DNA of 64,000 bases from Chitinasiproducens palmae (GTDB lineage: Bacteria; Pseudomonadota; Gammaproteobacteria; Burkholderiales; Burkholderiaceae): contig NZ_FNLO01000007.1 of assembly GCF_900095735.1 (NCBI RefSeq), positions 204,509-268,508 of the forward strand, in the 5' to 3' direction. A model generated the notes under the pieces. That model ran no database searches, was not told where the DNA came from, and worked only from the letters and a program-made list of their open reading frames with translations. Positions 9,663 to 22,884 of this stretch are shown in pieces. The position numbers were made by a program, and so were the translations under genes. Every line of letters starts with the position of its first letter. Position 1 is the first letter of the stretch.

Positions 9663-10808
9663 TCACGAGGGCAGCGTGCGTGCGCGCGAATCGTTGCCGA
9701 CTGCCAACGCCAATGGGCGCCGGCGCCAGAAGCGTCGCAGATCGCCTCGGCCAACCCGCACGGTTCGCGACTCGACGTCGCCGGTGAGGATCAACGTGAC
9801 TTCCGGCAGTGTGCCATCGGCGAGCGCCGCCAGGATCGGGGCAAACCATTCCCGCTCCGCCGCCTTCATCGCCTCGCGCCAGCCATGCGCATCCTCGGCC
9901 AGGGTCGCGGCCAGCGGCGCATCGTACTCGATCAGCCAGGGCGCGCCGTCGGTACTGGCAGGCACTGCGTCTGCCTGCGCCAGCAGCGACGTATAGTCGC
10001 GTGGCGGATCGGCGGCGTCGGCGCCGGAAGCCAGCGCCAGCCCGCGCGTTGCCGGCGCTGCGGCATACACGCGTGCGTAGCGGCGGCTGGGTTGGCTGTA
10101 CCGGCCATAGCCGTGCAGCCAGACCGAGTTGATCGGCGGGGCGCGGCGGTCGTTGACCGGATGGTCGTGCCAGACCATCTGGATTTCGTTCTGCAGCGCC
10201 AGCCAGCGCCGCGCCGTCTTGCGGGCCTCGTCGGCGGCGGATGCATCGCCGGCCGGCGCGGCCGGCTGCGGCAGCCACAGGTCGACGCTGCGGCCGCTTG
10301 CCTTCGCTGGCGACGCGGCAGCGAACGGGCCGGGCGCCGCCGCGCCGACACCTTGCGTCCGCGCGGCGGCGTACCAGCGCCACGGCGTCGGCGCCAGCAG
10401 CCGCAGGCCTCGCTCGGTGAACGAGGCGTCGGCGGCCTCGCGCAGTGCGTCCGCCTCGGGCGCGCCCAGGGCGATTGCATGCGGGCCGTGCAGGCGCAGG
10501 TGGTCGCGCGTCACTTCGACATGCACCGGCTCCACGCAGAGCCAGGCTTCGCCGAGCGCCGGCTCGCCGCCGTCCCCGAGCAGCATGAAGGGCGCCAGGG
10601 GCGCCGCCTCGGCGCCGTCCAGCCCATGGCGCTCGGCCAGCCAGCGTTCGTGCCCCGTGGCGCGCTGGAAGTCCTCACCGCGTACCACGTCGATGCGCGG
10701 CGCGCGCGCGAACAGGCGCGCAAGCGCGGGGAGGTCGAGGCCCTGCCAAAGGGACGGGTCGTCCGGCAGCGACGCGGGCAGCAACAGGTGAAGCGGCGGT
10801 AGGCGCAT
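9663..10808 (-). CDS. RpfE-like protein encoded upstream of recJ
   Basis: About 381 residues starting MRLPPLHLLLPASLPD. It has no catalytic motif that I can name. It contains a HERWLAERHGLDG segment, a PFMLLGDGGEPALGEAWLCVEPVHVEV stretch and a NEIQMVWHDHPVNDRR segment. This matches my memory of the RpfE family encoded next to recJ, prfB and lysS in the Xanthomonas rpf region. Its biochemical role is unknown. I prefer the start at 10808 over an in-frame ATG at 10820, because the latter overlaps a TACAAT -10 element. Neither start has a ribosome binding site. The gene lies 214 bases upstream of recJ. Confidence 0.7.
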   Translation of the reverse strand: MRLPPLHLLLPASLPDDPSLWQGLDLPALARLFARAPRIDVVRGEDFQRATGHERWLAERHGLDGAEAAPLAPFMLLGDGGEPALGEAWLCVEPVHVEVTRDHLRLHGPHAIALGAPEADALREAADASFTERGLRLLAPTPWRWYAAARTQGVGAAAPGPFAAASPAKASGRSVDLWLPQPAAPAGDASAADEARKTARRWLALQNEIQMVWHDHPVNDRRAPPINSVWLHGYGRYSQPSRRYARVYAAAPATRGLALASGADAADPPRDYTSLLAQADAVPASTDGAPWLIEYDAPLAATLAEDAHGWREAMKAAEREWFAPILAALADGTLPEVTLILTGDVESRTVRVGRGDLRRFWRRRPLALAVGNDSRARTLPS

Positions 10809-10818
10809 GATGTCGGGC

Positions 10819-10824
10819 ATTGTA
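10819..10824 (-). promoter_or_regulatory. Candidate -10 element of the rpfE-like gene
   Basis: TACAAT on the minus strand, ten bases before the ATG at 10808. A transcript starting the usual distance downstream would have a leader of only about 4 nt and no Shine-Dalgarno. No good -35 hexamer is visible. Confidence 0.5.
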
Positions 10825-11077
10825 TGGCAAACTTGCCGGTTACCGAATGTCCGCTGCGGCCGACGCCGAATGGTCGTCGATGGTGCGTGACGGCTTGCGA
10901 TGGTTCGCACGACGAGGCCGGCATGCGGCTGGACACGGGCACGGCGGCGGTGGCACATGGGCGCCGCCGCAATAGACAGCAACACGACACGAGCAGGCGC
11001 GCATGCGGATGCGCGCCGGCTGGCGCGAGCGCCAGCTTGACGGGCCGACCAGTGGCCGCAACGCAGGAACCTCTCGC

Positions 11078-12331
11078 TTGAAACTACCTTACGAATGGCA
11101 GATCGGCTGGCGCTACACCCGCGCCGGCAAGCGCACCAGCGGCAACGGCTTCATTTCGTTCATCGCGATGGTCTCGATGGCCGGCATCGCCCTTGGCGTC
11201 GCCGCCCTGATCGTCGTGCTGTCGGTGATGAACGGATTCCAGAAGGAAGTGCGTGACCGCATGCTGTCGGTGCTGGCGCACGTCGAGGTGTTCTCGCCGA
11301 GCGGTTCGATGCCGGATTGGCATTTGACCGCGCAGGAAGCGCGCCGCAACCCCGAGGTGCGCGGCGTCGCTCCTTATGTCGATGCACAGGCCCTGCTGAA
11401 TCGGGGCACCACGATGTCCGGCGTGATGCTGCGCGGCGTCGACCCGACGCTCGAACCGCAGGTTTCCGACATCGGCAAGGAGATGCGCGTCGGTAACATG
11501 AGCGACCTGAAGCCCGGCAGCTTCGGCATCGTGCTGGGTGCCGCGCTGGCCTCGGCGGTGGGGGTCACCGCTGGCGACACAGTGATGTTGCTGGTGCCGC
11601 AGGGCCGGATGACGCCGGCGGGCATGCTGCCGCGCCAGAAGCGCTTCACGGTGGTCGGCGTGTTCGAGTCGGGGCACTTTGAATACGACAGCGCGCTCGC
11701 GGTCATCAACATCCAGGACGCGCAGACCTTGCTGTCGCTGGAGGCGCCGAGCGGCATCCGCATTCGCCTGGCGGACATGCAGCGCGCGCCGCAGGTGGCG
11801 TATGCGCTGTCGCGCAGCCTGTCCGGCGACCTCTACATCCGCGACTGGACCAAGCAGAACCGGAATTGGTTCTCGGCCGTGCAGATCGAGAAACGGATGA
11901 TGTTCATCATCCTGACGCTGATCATCGCGGTGGCCGCGTTCAATCTGGTGTCGTCGCTCGTGATGACCGTGACCGACAAGCAGGCCGACATCGCGATCCT
12001 GCGCACGCTCGGGGCACAGCCGCGCTCGATCATGAAGATCTTCTTCGTGCAGGGCGTCACCGTCGGTTTCATCGGCACTTCGCTTGGCGTCATCCTGGGC
12101 AGCGTGATCGCGCTGAACATTCCGGTCGTCGTGCCAATGATCGAGCGGCTGTTCCAGGTGCAGTTCCTGCCGCCGAGCATCTACTTCATCAGCGAGTTGC
12201 CGTCGGATCTGGAAGTTGCCGACGTGACCCGCATCGGCCTGATTGCCTTCGGCCTGTCGGCGCTGGCTACCCTGTATCCGAGCTGGCGCGCCGCGCGCGT
12301 CAAGCCTGCCGAGGCGCTGCGCTATGAATGA
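11078..12331 (+). CDS. lolC: Lipoprotein-releasing ABC transporter permease LolC/LolE
   Basis: 417 residues from a TTG start at 11078 ([17 protein letters not shown]). The start is chosen because the family begins exactly here and a CAGGAA site precedes it. The protein has one N-terminal transmembrane helix (about 30-55), a large periplasmic MacB-PCD domain, and a C-terminal FtsX domain with three helices ([23 protein letters not shown] and following). It ends with the [18 protein letters not shown] signature. With LolD it extracts lipoproteins from the inner membrane for transfer to LolA. The stop overlaps the lolD start, implying translational coupling. Only one permease is present, as is common in beta-proteobacteria. 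Confidence 0.95.
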   Translation: MKLPYEWQIGWRYTRAGKRTSGNGFISFIAMVSMAGIALGVAALIVVLSVMNGFQKEVRDRMLSVLAHVEVFSPSGSMPDWHLTAQEARRNPEVRGVAPYVDAQALLNRGTTMSGVMLRGVDPTLEPQVSDIGKEMRVGNMSDLKPGSFGIVLGAALASAVGVTAGDTVMLLVPQGRMTPAGMLPRQKRFTVVGVFESGHFEYDSALAVINIQDAQTLLSLEAPSGIRIRLADMQRAPQVAYALSRSLSGDLYIRDWTKQNRNWFSAVQIEKRMMFIILTLIIAVAAFNLVSSLVMTVTDKQADIAILRTLGAQPRSIMKIFFVQGVTVGFIGTSLGVILGSVIALNIPVVVPMIERLFQVQFLPPSIYFISELPSDLEVADVTRIGLIAFGLSALATLYPSWRAARVKPAEALRYE

Positions 12332-13031
12332 CATGACTCCGGTCCTGGCTGCCGATGACCTGAGCAAGGTATTCGAACAGGGGCGCACCCGGGTGACCGT
12401 CCTCGACGGCGCATCGCTGCGGGTGATGCCCGGCGAGAAAGTGGCGATTGTCGGCGCGTCCGGCAGCGGCAAGAGTACCTTGCTGCACGTGCTGGGCGGA
12501 CTCGACGAGCCGTCTGCTGGCACGGTGTCGCTGCAGGGGCGGCCTTACACGCAGCTTGGCGAGCACGAGCGCAACGTGATGCGCAACCAGAAGTTGGGCT
12601 TCGTGTACCAGTTCCACCATCTGCTCGGCGAGTTCACCGCGTTGGACAATGTCGCGATGCCACTGCGCATTCGACGGCTGTCCGAGGCGGACGCGCGCGA
12701 GCGGGCGATGGCCATGCTGGAGCGCGTCGGCCTGGGCTCGCGTGCGAAGCACCGGCCCGGCGCGCTGTCCGGCGGCGAACGCCAGCGCGTGGCGATCGCG
12801 CGCGCGTTGGTGGGCGAGCCGGCGTGCGTGCTGGCGGACGAGCCGACCGGCAACCTGGATGTTCATACCGCGGACGGTGTGTTCGACCTGATGTTGGAAC
12901 TGTCGCGGACGCTCTCGACCAGTTTCGTGTTGGTGACGCACGACACCGGACTGGCGGCGCGCTGCGACCGTGCCTTGCGCCTGCTGGACGGTCGCCTGGT
13001 CGATGCGGCGTTGAGCGGCGCGGGCGCCTGA
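12324..13031 (+). CDS. lolD: Lipoprotein-releasing ABC transporter ATPase LolD
   Basis: 235 residues. Walker A is GASGSGKST at 44-52, the ABC signature is [15 protein letters not shown], and Walker B is [11 protein letters not shown]. The LolD-specific [15 protein letters not shown] segment is present. It powers lipoprotein release with the LolC-type permease. The start lies inside the end of lolC, with an 8-nt overlap. Confidence 0.96.
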   Translation: MNDMTPVLAADDLSKVFEQGRTRVTVLDGASLRVMPGEKVAIVGASGSGKSTLLHVLGGLDEPSAGTVSLQGRPYTQLGEHERNVMRNQKLGFVYQFHHLLGEFTALDNVAMPLRIRRLSEADARERAMAMLERVGLGSRAKHRPGALSGGERQRVAIARALVGEPACVLADEPTGNLDVHTADGVFDLMLELSRTLSTSFVLVTHDTGLAARCDRALRLLDGRLVDAALSGAGA

Positions 13032-13449
13032 GGACGGGCGCGGCAGCAGCGGCTCGGCCGCTGCCGAACGGTCGACGGGCCGGGCGCATGCGGGCGGGGT
13101 TCAGCGGCGGGTGCGCGCCCGCGCCGCCGCCCGTTTTACGGTTGCTCCGGCGTGCCGATCGATGCCGCGAGCACGCGGCGCAAGGGGTTTCGAGGTCGCT
13201 TCGAGTTGCTTCAGGCTGCCGGGCGCCACCGGTAGCCTTCGCTAGCCACCGGTCGCGGCCGGTCACCATAGGCAGCGCCAGGCCGCGCCGCCCGGCGCCG
13301 ACATGCTTCCAGAGCGGCAACGGCTCGGCGACTGAGGAGCCGCCGGCGACAAGCCGTCAGCAATGAACCGTCAGAAGTAAGGCGCCAGCAATAAGCCGCG
13401 AACGGCAAGTCGGGAACGATAAGCGGCGCGCATCGGGAGGATTCGACAC
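13032..13449. other. Gene-free gap between lolD and tatD with decayed repeats
   Basis: About 420 bases without a gene. The last 100 bases hold a degenerate series of similar short words (AAGCCGTCAGCAAT, AACCGTCAGAAGT, GCCAGCAATAAGC), which looks like an old tandem repeat. A GGGAGG ribosome binding site for tatD closes the gap. Confidence 0.5.
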
Positions 13450-14244
13450 ATGTGGATCGACAGTCATTGCCATCTCGACGCCGGTGAGTTCGACGCGGAT
13501 CGCGCGTCGGTGGCTGCCGCGGCGCGCGCGGCGGGCGTCGCCTGCATCGTGATCCCGGCCGTCGCACGCAGCAATTTCGAAACCGTGCGGGCGCTTGCGC
13601 ATGCCACGGGCAATGCCTACGCGCTTGGCATTCATCCGCTCTTCACCGGCGGCGCCGACGATGCCGATCTGCTGGCCTTGCGCGCGGCCGTCGCGCAGGC
13701 ACTCGACGATCCACGCTTCGTCGGCATCGGCGAGATCGGCCTGGACTATTTCGTCACGACGCTCGACGACGCGCGTCAGCGCCACGTGTTCGCCGAGCAG
13801 TTGAAGATGGCCCGCGACTTCGACCTGCCGGTGATCTGCCATGTCCGGCGCGCGCAGGATCAGGTTGCGGCGGGCTTGCGCCGCTTCGGCGTACGCCGCG
13901 GCATCGCCCATGCGTTCAATGGCAGTCGCCAACAGGCCGACGCCTATCTCGCGCTCGACTTCAAGCTCGGCTTTGGCGGCGCGTCGACCTTCGAGCGCGC
14001 CCGGCAGATACGTCGCCTAGCCGGCGCGTTGCCGCTCGACGCGCTGGTGGTCGAGACCGACGCCCCCGACATTGCGCCGGCCTGGCTTTACAAGCAGCGC
14101 AATACGCCCGATCAGATTCCCGCCATCGGGGCGCACCTCGCCGCACTACGCGGCATCGACGTCGCCGACTTCGCGCAAGCGATGACGGCCAATACGATCG
14201 ACATACTTCCTCGCCTCGCGACGCTGCTCGATACTGCGCGGTAA
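13450..14244 (+). CDS. tatD: TatD family metal-dependent DNase
   Basis: 264 residues, a TIM-barrel metallohydrolase. Metal ligands in the expected places are H6 and H8 (SHCHLD), E95 (GEIGLDYF), H131 (VICHVRRAQ), H154 (AHAFNGS) and D204 (VETDAPD). The family includes TatD and YcfH: DNases and deacylases acting in the cytoplasm. Without a comparison I cannot separate the TatD, YcfH and YjjV subtypes. A GGGAGG site precedes the ATG. comEC starts 42 bases later on the same strand. Confidence 0.92.
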   Translation: MWIDSHCHLDAGEFDADRASVAAAARAAGVACIVIPAVARSNFETVRALAHATGNAYALGIHPLFTGGADDADLLALRAAVAQALDDPRFVGIGEIGLDYFVTTLDDARQRHVFAEQLKMARDFDLPVICHVRRAQDQVAAGLRRFGVRRGIAHAFNGSRQQADAYLALDFKLGFGGASTFERARQIRRLAGALPLDALVVETDAPDIAPAWLYKQRNTPDQIPAIGAHLAALRGIDVADFAQAMTANTIDILPRLATLLDTAR

Positions 14245-14286
14245 AAGTCGGGCGCCGGCCCGGCCACCGATTGCGAGAGGGCGGGC

Positions 14287-17200
14287 ATGCGGAGTTGGGC
14301 GATCGCGTTTGCGCTGGGCGTGTGCTGGTTGCAGCATCGCCCCGCATTGCCGCCCGAAGCGAGTTTATGGCTGTTGCGGCTGGCCGCGATCGGCATCTCC
14401 ATCGCGCTGTTCGGCATTTTCGTCTGCCTGCATCTCTTTGCTGCCGCGCCGGCAGGCTCGATGTCGCTGCCGCCGGTTGCCGTGTCGGAACGCGCGCCGC
14501 CTTCGCGCGAGCGGGCATCAGGACATCGGCGGGCAGATCGGCCCAGTCATCGGCTCACTCATCGGCGCAGTTATTGGCGCAGTCATCGGCGCAGTCATCG
14601 CCTCAATCGTCGGCGCCGGCATTGCCTGCGGCATAGGCTCGGACATTCGCTCAGGCATTGGCGTACGCGCTTTCGCGGTCGAGGACGCTGCGCCGCCGAT
14701 CGCTTCATCGGTCGATCGCGGTTTCCGCTGACGGCCGCTGTGGTCCGGACAGTTGGCCTGGCGTGTGCGTCGGCGCTGGGCGTTGCGCATGCGGGCCTGG
14801 ATGCCCACGCGCGGCTATCGACGCGGTTGCCGGTGGCGCTGGAAGGGAGGACGCTCGCGCTGACGGGCCGGATCGTGGGACTGCCGAGAACCGGGCCCGA
14901 CGCGGTGTCCTTCCTGCTCGAAGTCGATCATTGCAGAGGTCTCGGCCGCGTCGCTTCCGCCCTGTGCGCTGTGGGGCCGCGCCGGGTGAGCCTGTCGTGG
15001 CGCCGTTTCGCGGGTGACGGCCGTGCCTTGCCGGCACTCAGGCCGGGTCAGCGGTGGCGGCTGCCGGTTCGCTTGCAGCGGCCCTACGGCACGGCGAACG
15101 CGCACGGCTTCGACTTTGAGGCGTGGGCACTGCAGCGCGGCATCGACGCCACCGGCCATGTCCAGACCGACCGCGGCGCGGCACGACTGGCCGAACCGGC
15201 CGACGCGTCGCTCGGCTGGCGGGACCGCATCGACCGCCTGCGGCAGCGGTTGAGGATGGATATCGAGGCGAGTGTCGGCGTCAAGGCGCCACGCGCCACC
15301 GCATCGACGCGCGTCGGCACGCGGGCCGAATGGAACAGCCGGGGCAGCCGGGGCGAGCCCGCGGACGCGGCTCAATCGGCTCGATCGGCTCAATCGGACC
15401 GTTTGGACCGTTCGGACCGTTCGGTTGAGGGGCATGAAGCGGATGAAGCAGACGCGTCGCGGTCACGCCTGACCCGGTTGCCTGAACGCCGTTCGAGCGA
15501 CACGCAGGTGAGCGATGGAATCGTCGCGCGCAGCCGCATGCCGGTACTGACGGCATTGACGATCGGCGACCAGCGCGGCTTGCCGTCTTCGGTACGCGCG
15601 TGGTTGGCGCAAACCGGAACCAGCCATCTGCTTGCGATCTCCGGGTTGCACGTCGGCATCGTCGCCGGCGGCGTGGCGTGGCTGGCCAGCGTCCTGTGGC
15701 GATGCGCGATCTGGCGTGGTCGGCCCTTGGCGCTGTTCGTGCCCGCGCAACTGATCGCGGCGCCGATTGCCGCGATCGGCGCGTGCTTCGTGGTGGCGCT
15801 GTCGGGTTTCGGGGTCCCGGCGCTGCGGGCCGGCTGGATGACCACGGTTGCGCTGGTGACCTGGACACTGCGCCGCCGGACCCGGGCGACCGTGACGCTT
15901 TGTTGGGCCTTGCTTCTGGTCCTGGCGGCTGACCCGTCGGCAATCCTGTCCGCTGGCTTCTGGCTATCGTTCTGTGCGGTTGCTGCCATTCTCCTGGCGA
16001 CCTCGCCTCGTCCGCCGGGCAGCGATGCCGCCAGCCGCGCGGGCGGGCCACCGATGGGGCCGCGCGACGTGGGCGGCTGGCGCGCGCGGTGGCAATCGGT
16101 GCGCGCGGCGACCCGCGTCCAGATGGCCGTCACGCTTGCACTGGTGCCGCTGACCGCGGACTGGTTTTCGCAGGTCTCCCTGATCAGCCCGGCCGCGAAC
16201 GCACTCGCTATACCATGGGTGAGTTTCCTTCTGCTTCCGGTCGCGATGATCGGTGTCTTGATGCCGCCGCCGTTTGATCACTTCTGCTATCGGGCGGCGG
16301 CACACCTGAGCGATGGACTGCTTTATTTCCTTGCGGCGCTGACCAGCGTGCCGCTTGCCTCGGTAACCTTGCCGCCGACCGGCCCGGTCGCCACGGCACT
16401 GGCGTTTGCCGCGATGGTATTACCGTGGATGCGGTGGCGTCGTGCCGATCGTTTGCGCTTGCCAATTGCGGCATGCTGCGGGCTGCCGATCTGCGTGATG
16501 GCAGGCGCCGCCGCCTGGGGACGTGTGGCGGAAGGTGAATACCGTGTGACCGCCTACGATGTGGGCCAGGGCGGCGGTGTGCTGGTCGAAACCGCGTCGC
16601 ATCGGCTGCTGTTTGACACTGGGCCACCCCATGGCGAGTCCGACATCGGCGAACGGGTCATCGTCCCGCACCTGCGGGCTTGCGCGGTTGCGCGCCTCGA
16701 CATGCTGATGCTCAGTCATGTCCATGTCGATCACACGGGCGGCGCGCTGAGCGTGATTCGCGCGGTGCCGATCCGGGTGCTGTCCGGCTCCCTGCCGCGC
16801 ACCCATGCCGCGCGCCTGGCGATGGCGGCGGCCGGCGGCGCCAACACCTTCTGCGTGCGCGGGCAGCGGTGGACCTGGGACGGCGTGCGTTTCGAGGTGC
16901 TCTGGCCGCCCCGTCCCGAAAGTGGCAGCGGCAGCGGCGGCGCGAACGCGTCGAGTTGCGTGCTGCGCGTCGACAATGGTCGGCACGTCGCGTTGTTGTC
17001 GGGTGACATCGAGGCCGCGCAGGAGGCGCGGCTGCTCGCCTATCATGCCCGCGGGGCGTCGCGGCGCGTGCCGCGCCGGGTGCCTGCTGCCCGCGCGCCG
17101 GCCGGTCCTCCCACGCCGGCGGTGCGCGGTGCGGCGGTGAATCTCGACGCCGCGGCGGGACCGAACCGTTTCGAGGACAGTGGACGCGATACACTGCCAG

Positions 17201-17508
17201 GCCTGCGGGCGGACGTGGCGTTCGCGCCGCATCATGGCAGTCGGACGTCGTCGACGCTGCCCTGGGTGCGCGCCCTTGGCGCCAGCGAGGTCGTGTGCCA
17301 GGTCGGCTACCGCAATCGCTTCGGGCATCCGCACCGCACCGTCACTGCGCGCTACGCTCGCCATGGCGCGCGCCTGCATCGTACCGACCGGGATGGGATG
17401 ATCCACTTCGAGACGCGTGGCGGCGAGTTGCGCAGCGAACGCTTCCGGGAGGCGCAACGCCGCTACTGGATGCCGGACTGGCCGGCGGAGCGTGAGATGT
17501 CACCGTGA
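14287..17508 (+). CDS. comEC: DNA internalisation competence protein ComEC/Rec2, enlarged by repeat insertions
   Basis: 1073 residues, clearly longer than the usual 750-850. Order: N-terminal transmembrane helices with the DUF4131 domain; the multi-helix Competence domain from about 410 (TIGDQRGLPSSVRAWLAQTG, then TSHLLAISGLHVGIVAGGVA); and a C-terminal metallo-beta-lactamase domain with LSHVHVDHTGG near 810 and APHHGSRTSS near 980. ComEC forms the inner-membrane channel for single-stranded DNA uptake in natural transformation. Extra length comes from an Arg/His/Ser-rich segment at about 75-135, encoded by a 12-nt repeat array (14537-14668); a Ser/Asp/Arg stretch at about 360-385, encoded by a 9-nt array (15371-15424); and an Arg/Pro/Ala-rich insert near 920-965 in the hydrolase domain. 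The frame stays open throughout. Whether the protein still works cannot be told. Confidence 0.93.
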   Translation: MRSWAIAFALGVCWLQHRPALPPEASLWLLRLAAIGISIALFGIFVCLHLFAAAPAGSMSLPPVAVSERAPPSRERASGHRRADRPSHRLTHRRSYWRSHRRSHRLNRRRRHCLRHRLGHSLRHWRTRFRGRGRCAADRFIGRSRFPLTAAVVRTVGLACASALGVAHAGLDAHARLSTRLPVALEGRTLALTGRIVGLPRTGPDAVSFLLEVDHCRGLGRVASALCAVGPRRVSLSWRRFAGDGRALPALRPGQRWRLPVRLQRPYGTANAHGFDFEAWALQRGIDATGHVQTDRGAARLAEPADASLGWRDRIDRLRQRLRMDIEASVGVKAPRATASTRVGTRAEWNSRGSRGEPADAAQSARSAQSDRLDRSDRSVEGHEADEADASRSRLTRLPERRSSDTQVSDGIVARSRMPVLTALTIGDQRGLPSSVRAWLAQTGTSHLLAISGLHVGIVAGGVAWLASVLWRCAIWRGRPLALFVPAQLIAAPIAAIGACFVVALSGFGVPALRAGWMTTVALVTWTLRRRTRATVTLCWALLLVLAADPSAILSAGFWLSFCAVAAILLATSPRPPGSDAASRAGGPPMGPRDVGGWRARWQSVRAATRVQMAVTLALVPLTADWFSQVSLISPAANALAIPWVSFLLLPVAMIGVLMPPPFDHFCYRAAAHLSDGLLYFLAALTSVPLASVTLPPTGPVATALAFAAMVLPWMRWRRADRLRLPIAACCGLPICVMAGAAAWGRVAEGEYRVTAYDVGQGGGVLVETASHRLLFDTGPPHGESDIGERVIVPHLRACAVARLDMLMLSHVHVDHTGGALSVIRAVPIRVLSGSLPRTHAARLAMAAAGGANTFCVRGQRWTWDGVRFEVLWPPRPESGSGSGGANASSCVLRVDNGRHVALLSGDIEAAQEARLLAYHARGASRRVPRRVPAARAPAGPPTPAVRGAAVNLDAAAGPNRFEDSGRDTLPGLRADVAFAPHHGSRTSSTLPWVRALGASEVVCQVGYRNRFGHPHRTVTARYARHGARLHRTDRDGMIHFETRGGELRSERFREAQRRYWMPDWPAEREMSP
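14537..14668. repeat. Degenerate 12-nt repeat inside comEC
   Basis: About eleven 12-nt units of the form ATCGGCGCAGTC, most perfect in the middle (14549-14596). In the comEC frame the array encodes an Arg/His/Ser-rich loop. In the +1 frame it encodes a hydrophobic glycine-zipper-like series (IGAVIGAVIGAV). Confidence 0.9.
15371..15424. repeat. 9-nt repeat inside comEC, two unit types
   Basis: Three CTCRATCGG units followed directly by three ACCGTTYGG units, all 9 nt long. They encode the three-residue series ARS, AQS, DRL, DRS, DRS in the comEC frame. Confidence 0.9.
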
Positions 17509-17532
17509 CCGTTGAGGCCGCCGGCCGCCGGC

Positions 17533-17564
17533 CGCCTGTCGCGCGGCGCGCCGCGCGACAGGCG
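17533..17564. terminator. 32-bp perfect palindrome after comEC
   Basis: CGCCTGTCGCGCGG followed by CGCG and the exact reverse complement CCGCGCGACAGGCG, 25 bases after the comEC stop. It would form a very stable hairpin but has no T-run, so it may be a transcript-stabilising or rho-assisted end rather than an intrinsic terminator. Confidence 0.55.
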
Positions 17565-17580
17565 AATCTGACCGCCGTAC

Positions 17581-17664
17581 CGCACGCCGTACCGCACGCC
17601 GTACCGCACGCCGTACCGCACGCCGTACCGCACGCCATACCGCACGCCATACCGCACGCCATAC
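17581..17664. repeat. 12-nt tandem repeat between comEC and pyrG, 7 copies
   Basis: Four copies of CGCACGCCGTAC followed by three of CGCACGCCATAC, with partial units on both sides. The ordered switch of one base suggests expansion of two neighbouring variant units. It lies 80 bases upstream of the pyrG -10 element. Confidence 0.97.
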
Positions 17665-17743
17665 CGCACGCGGCGGGCGCCGTCGCGACCGGAATCGGCA
17701 TGTTCGCGCGCATTCCCGGCTCGGTCGATCGGCTCGCCTCAGG

Positions 17744-20312
<2,569 letters not shown>

Positions 20313-20438
20313 GGCGGGCACGGCGCACGGCGCCGGTCGGGAGGAGACATCGCCCGTGACGACCGGCCGCCATGCGTAGCGAAGCGGAAGAATGACGCCG
20401 GATGCAGGGCCAACGCCATGCCGGTGTGAACGGTTTAG

Positions 20439-21740
<1,302 letters not shown>

Positions 21741-21763
21741 GGCGGCGCGTCGCCTCGACGAGA

Positions 21764-21798
21764 TCGGCGCCGGGACGCGCAATGCGTCCCGGCGCCGA
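21764..21798. terminator. Strong hairpin between eno and ftsB
   Basis: Perfect 15-bp arms (TCGGCGCCGGGACGC at 21764-21778 and its complement at 21784-21798) around a 5-nt loop, 23 bases after eno. There is no T-run. It may attenuate read-through from the abundant eno transcript into ftsB. Confidence 0.6.
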
Positions 21799-21827
21799 CT
21801 GTCATCGGCCGTCCCGAATCGAACACT

Positions 21828-22232
21828 ATGCGCGTTGTCACTCTTGTCCTGATCGCCTTGCTGGCGCTCGTCCAGTACCCGCTGTGGTGGGGGAACGGCG
21901 GCTGGCTGAGCGTGCACGACCTGGAGCAGCAGCTCATCGACCAACAGCGCAAGAACAACGAGAGCAAGGCACGCAACGATCGGCTGGCTGGCGAAGTCGA
22001 GGATCTGCAGACTGGTACCGCGGCCATCGAGGAGCGGGCGCGCTTCGAGTTGGGCATGGTCAAGAACGACGAAGTCTTTGTGCAGTTCGTGAAACCCTCG
22101 CAAGCGGCACCGAGCGCGCCGGGCCCCGCGGTCAGCGGTTCGACACGCGGGACGGTCTCGAGCGCGCCGTTGTCGGTGGTGCCCGAACCGCCCGCGCGTG
22201 GCCGGGCTCGTCGCGAATCGCATCGGCACTGA
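21828..22232 (+). CDS. ftsB: Cell division protein FtsB
   Basis: 134 residues. A single N-terminal transmembrane helix (about 4-21, VTLVLIALLALVQYPLWW) is followed by GNGGWLSVHDLEQQL and a coiled coil to about 70, ending RARFELGMVKNDEVFVQF. This is FtsB, which joins FtsQ and FtsL to activate septal peptidoglycan synthesis. The C-terminal ~45 residues are Pro/Ala/Ser-rich and variable. The position after eno is conserved. Confidence 0.93.
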   Translation: MRVVTLVLIALLALVQYPLWWGNGGWLSVHDLEQQLIDQQRKNNESKARNDRLAGEVEDLQTGTAAIEERARFELGMVKNDEVFVQFVKPSQAAPSAPGPAVSGSTRGTVSSAPLSVVPEPPARGRARRESHRH

Positions 22233-22696
22233 ACGGTCGGGCGTCGCTGCGTGCAGCGCGTCGCGGACGCCCGTCGAGCTGTCGTGGATGGGCGAACGCC
22301 TCTGAGTGATCGAGATTCAGCGCTTGAGGATCGGTGTGCAAGGACTGGTGCTCGAAGACTGCTGGCGAAGGCACGCGGTATTTCCAGAGGACTCTCTGTG
22401 ATGCGCGGCGCGATGGCAACGCTTCCGATTCGTCAGACGGCCAGACCCGCTGAAGATCGTTCTCACGGCCTCATCTGTTTATATACTGAAGGTTTTCCAA
22501 CTTGTCACTTCGACAGTTGTCGGGCGGTGGCATTTCGCCCTTGGAACCGGTTGAGTCTGTACCCGTCACCGTCACCAGCGATCCGTGGGCGCGTTGGCAG
22601 TGTCCTTTGAGTCAGACGAGCCGCCCACGGGCGCCAGCGGTCGAGCACCGTGCAACCGGCCATGCAGTGGCCCGGTCGAAGCGGTGACATTCTTGC

Positions 22697-22760
22697 AAGC
22701 CGTCAAGCCGTCAAGCCGTCAAGCCGTCAAGCCGTCAAGCCGTCAAGCCGTCAAGCCGTC
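22697..22760. repeat. 8-nt tandem repeat, 8 perfect copies
   Basis: Eight perfect copies of AAGCCGTC, followed by decayed related words up to about 22790. Confidence 0.97.
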
Positions 22761-22884
22761 ACCCGTCAAGCTGTCGAGCGAAGAATCCATCCGGCCGCGA
22801 AGCCGTCGCTAATGAAGCGGTGAAGCGGTGAAGGCGTCAGGCCGACGGGGCATCCAGCGGTGAAGCGGTCAAAGTGCGGAGCCG

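Noticed and set aside
14309..14731. Separate small membrane protein in the +1 frame of comEC (IGAVIGAV repeat)
   Set aside because: The glycine-zipper look comes from reading the 12-nt repeat in another frame. The comEC frame continues into a normal transmembrane helix and the rest of the protein.
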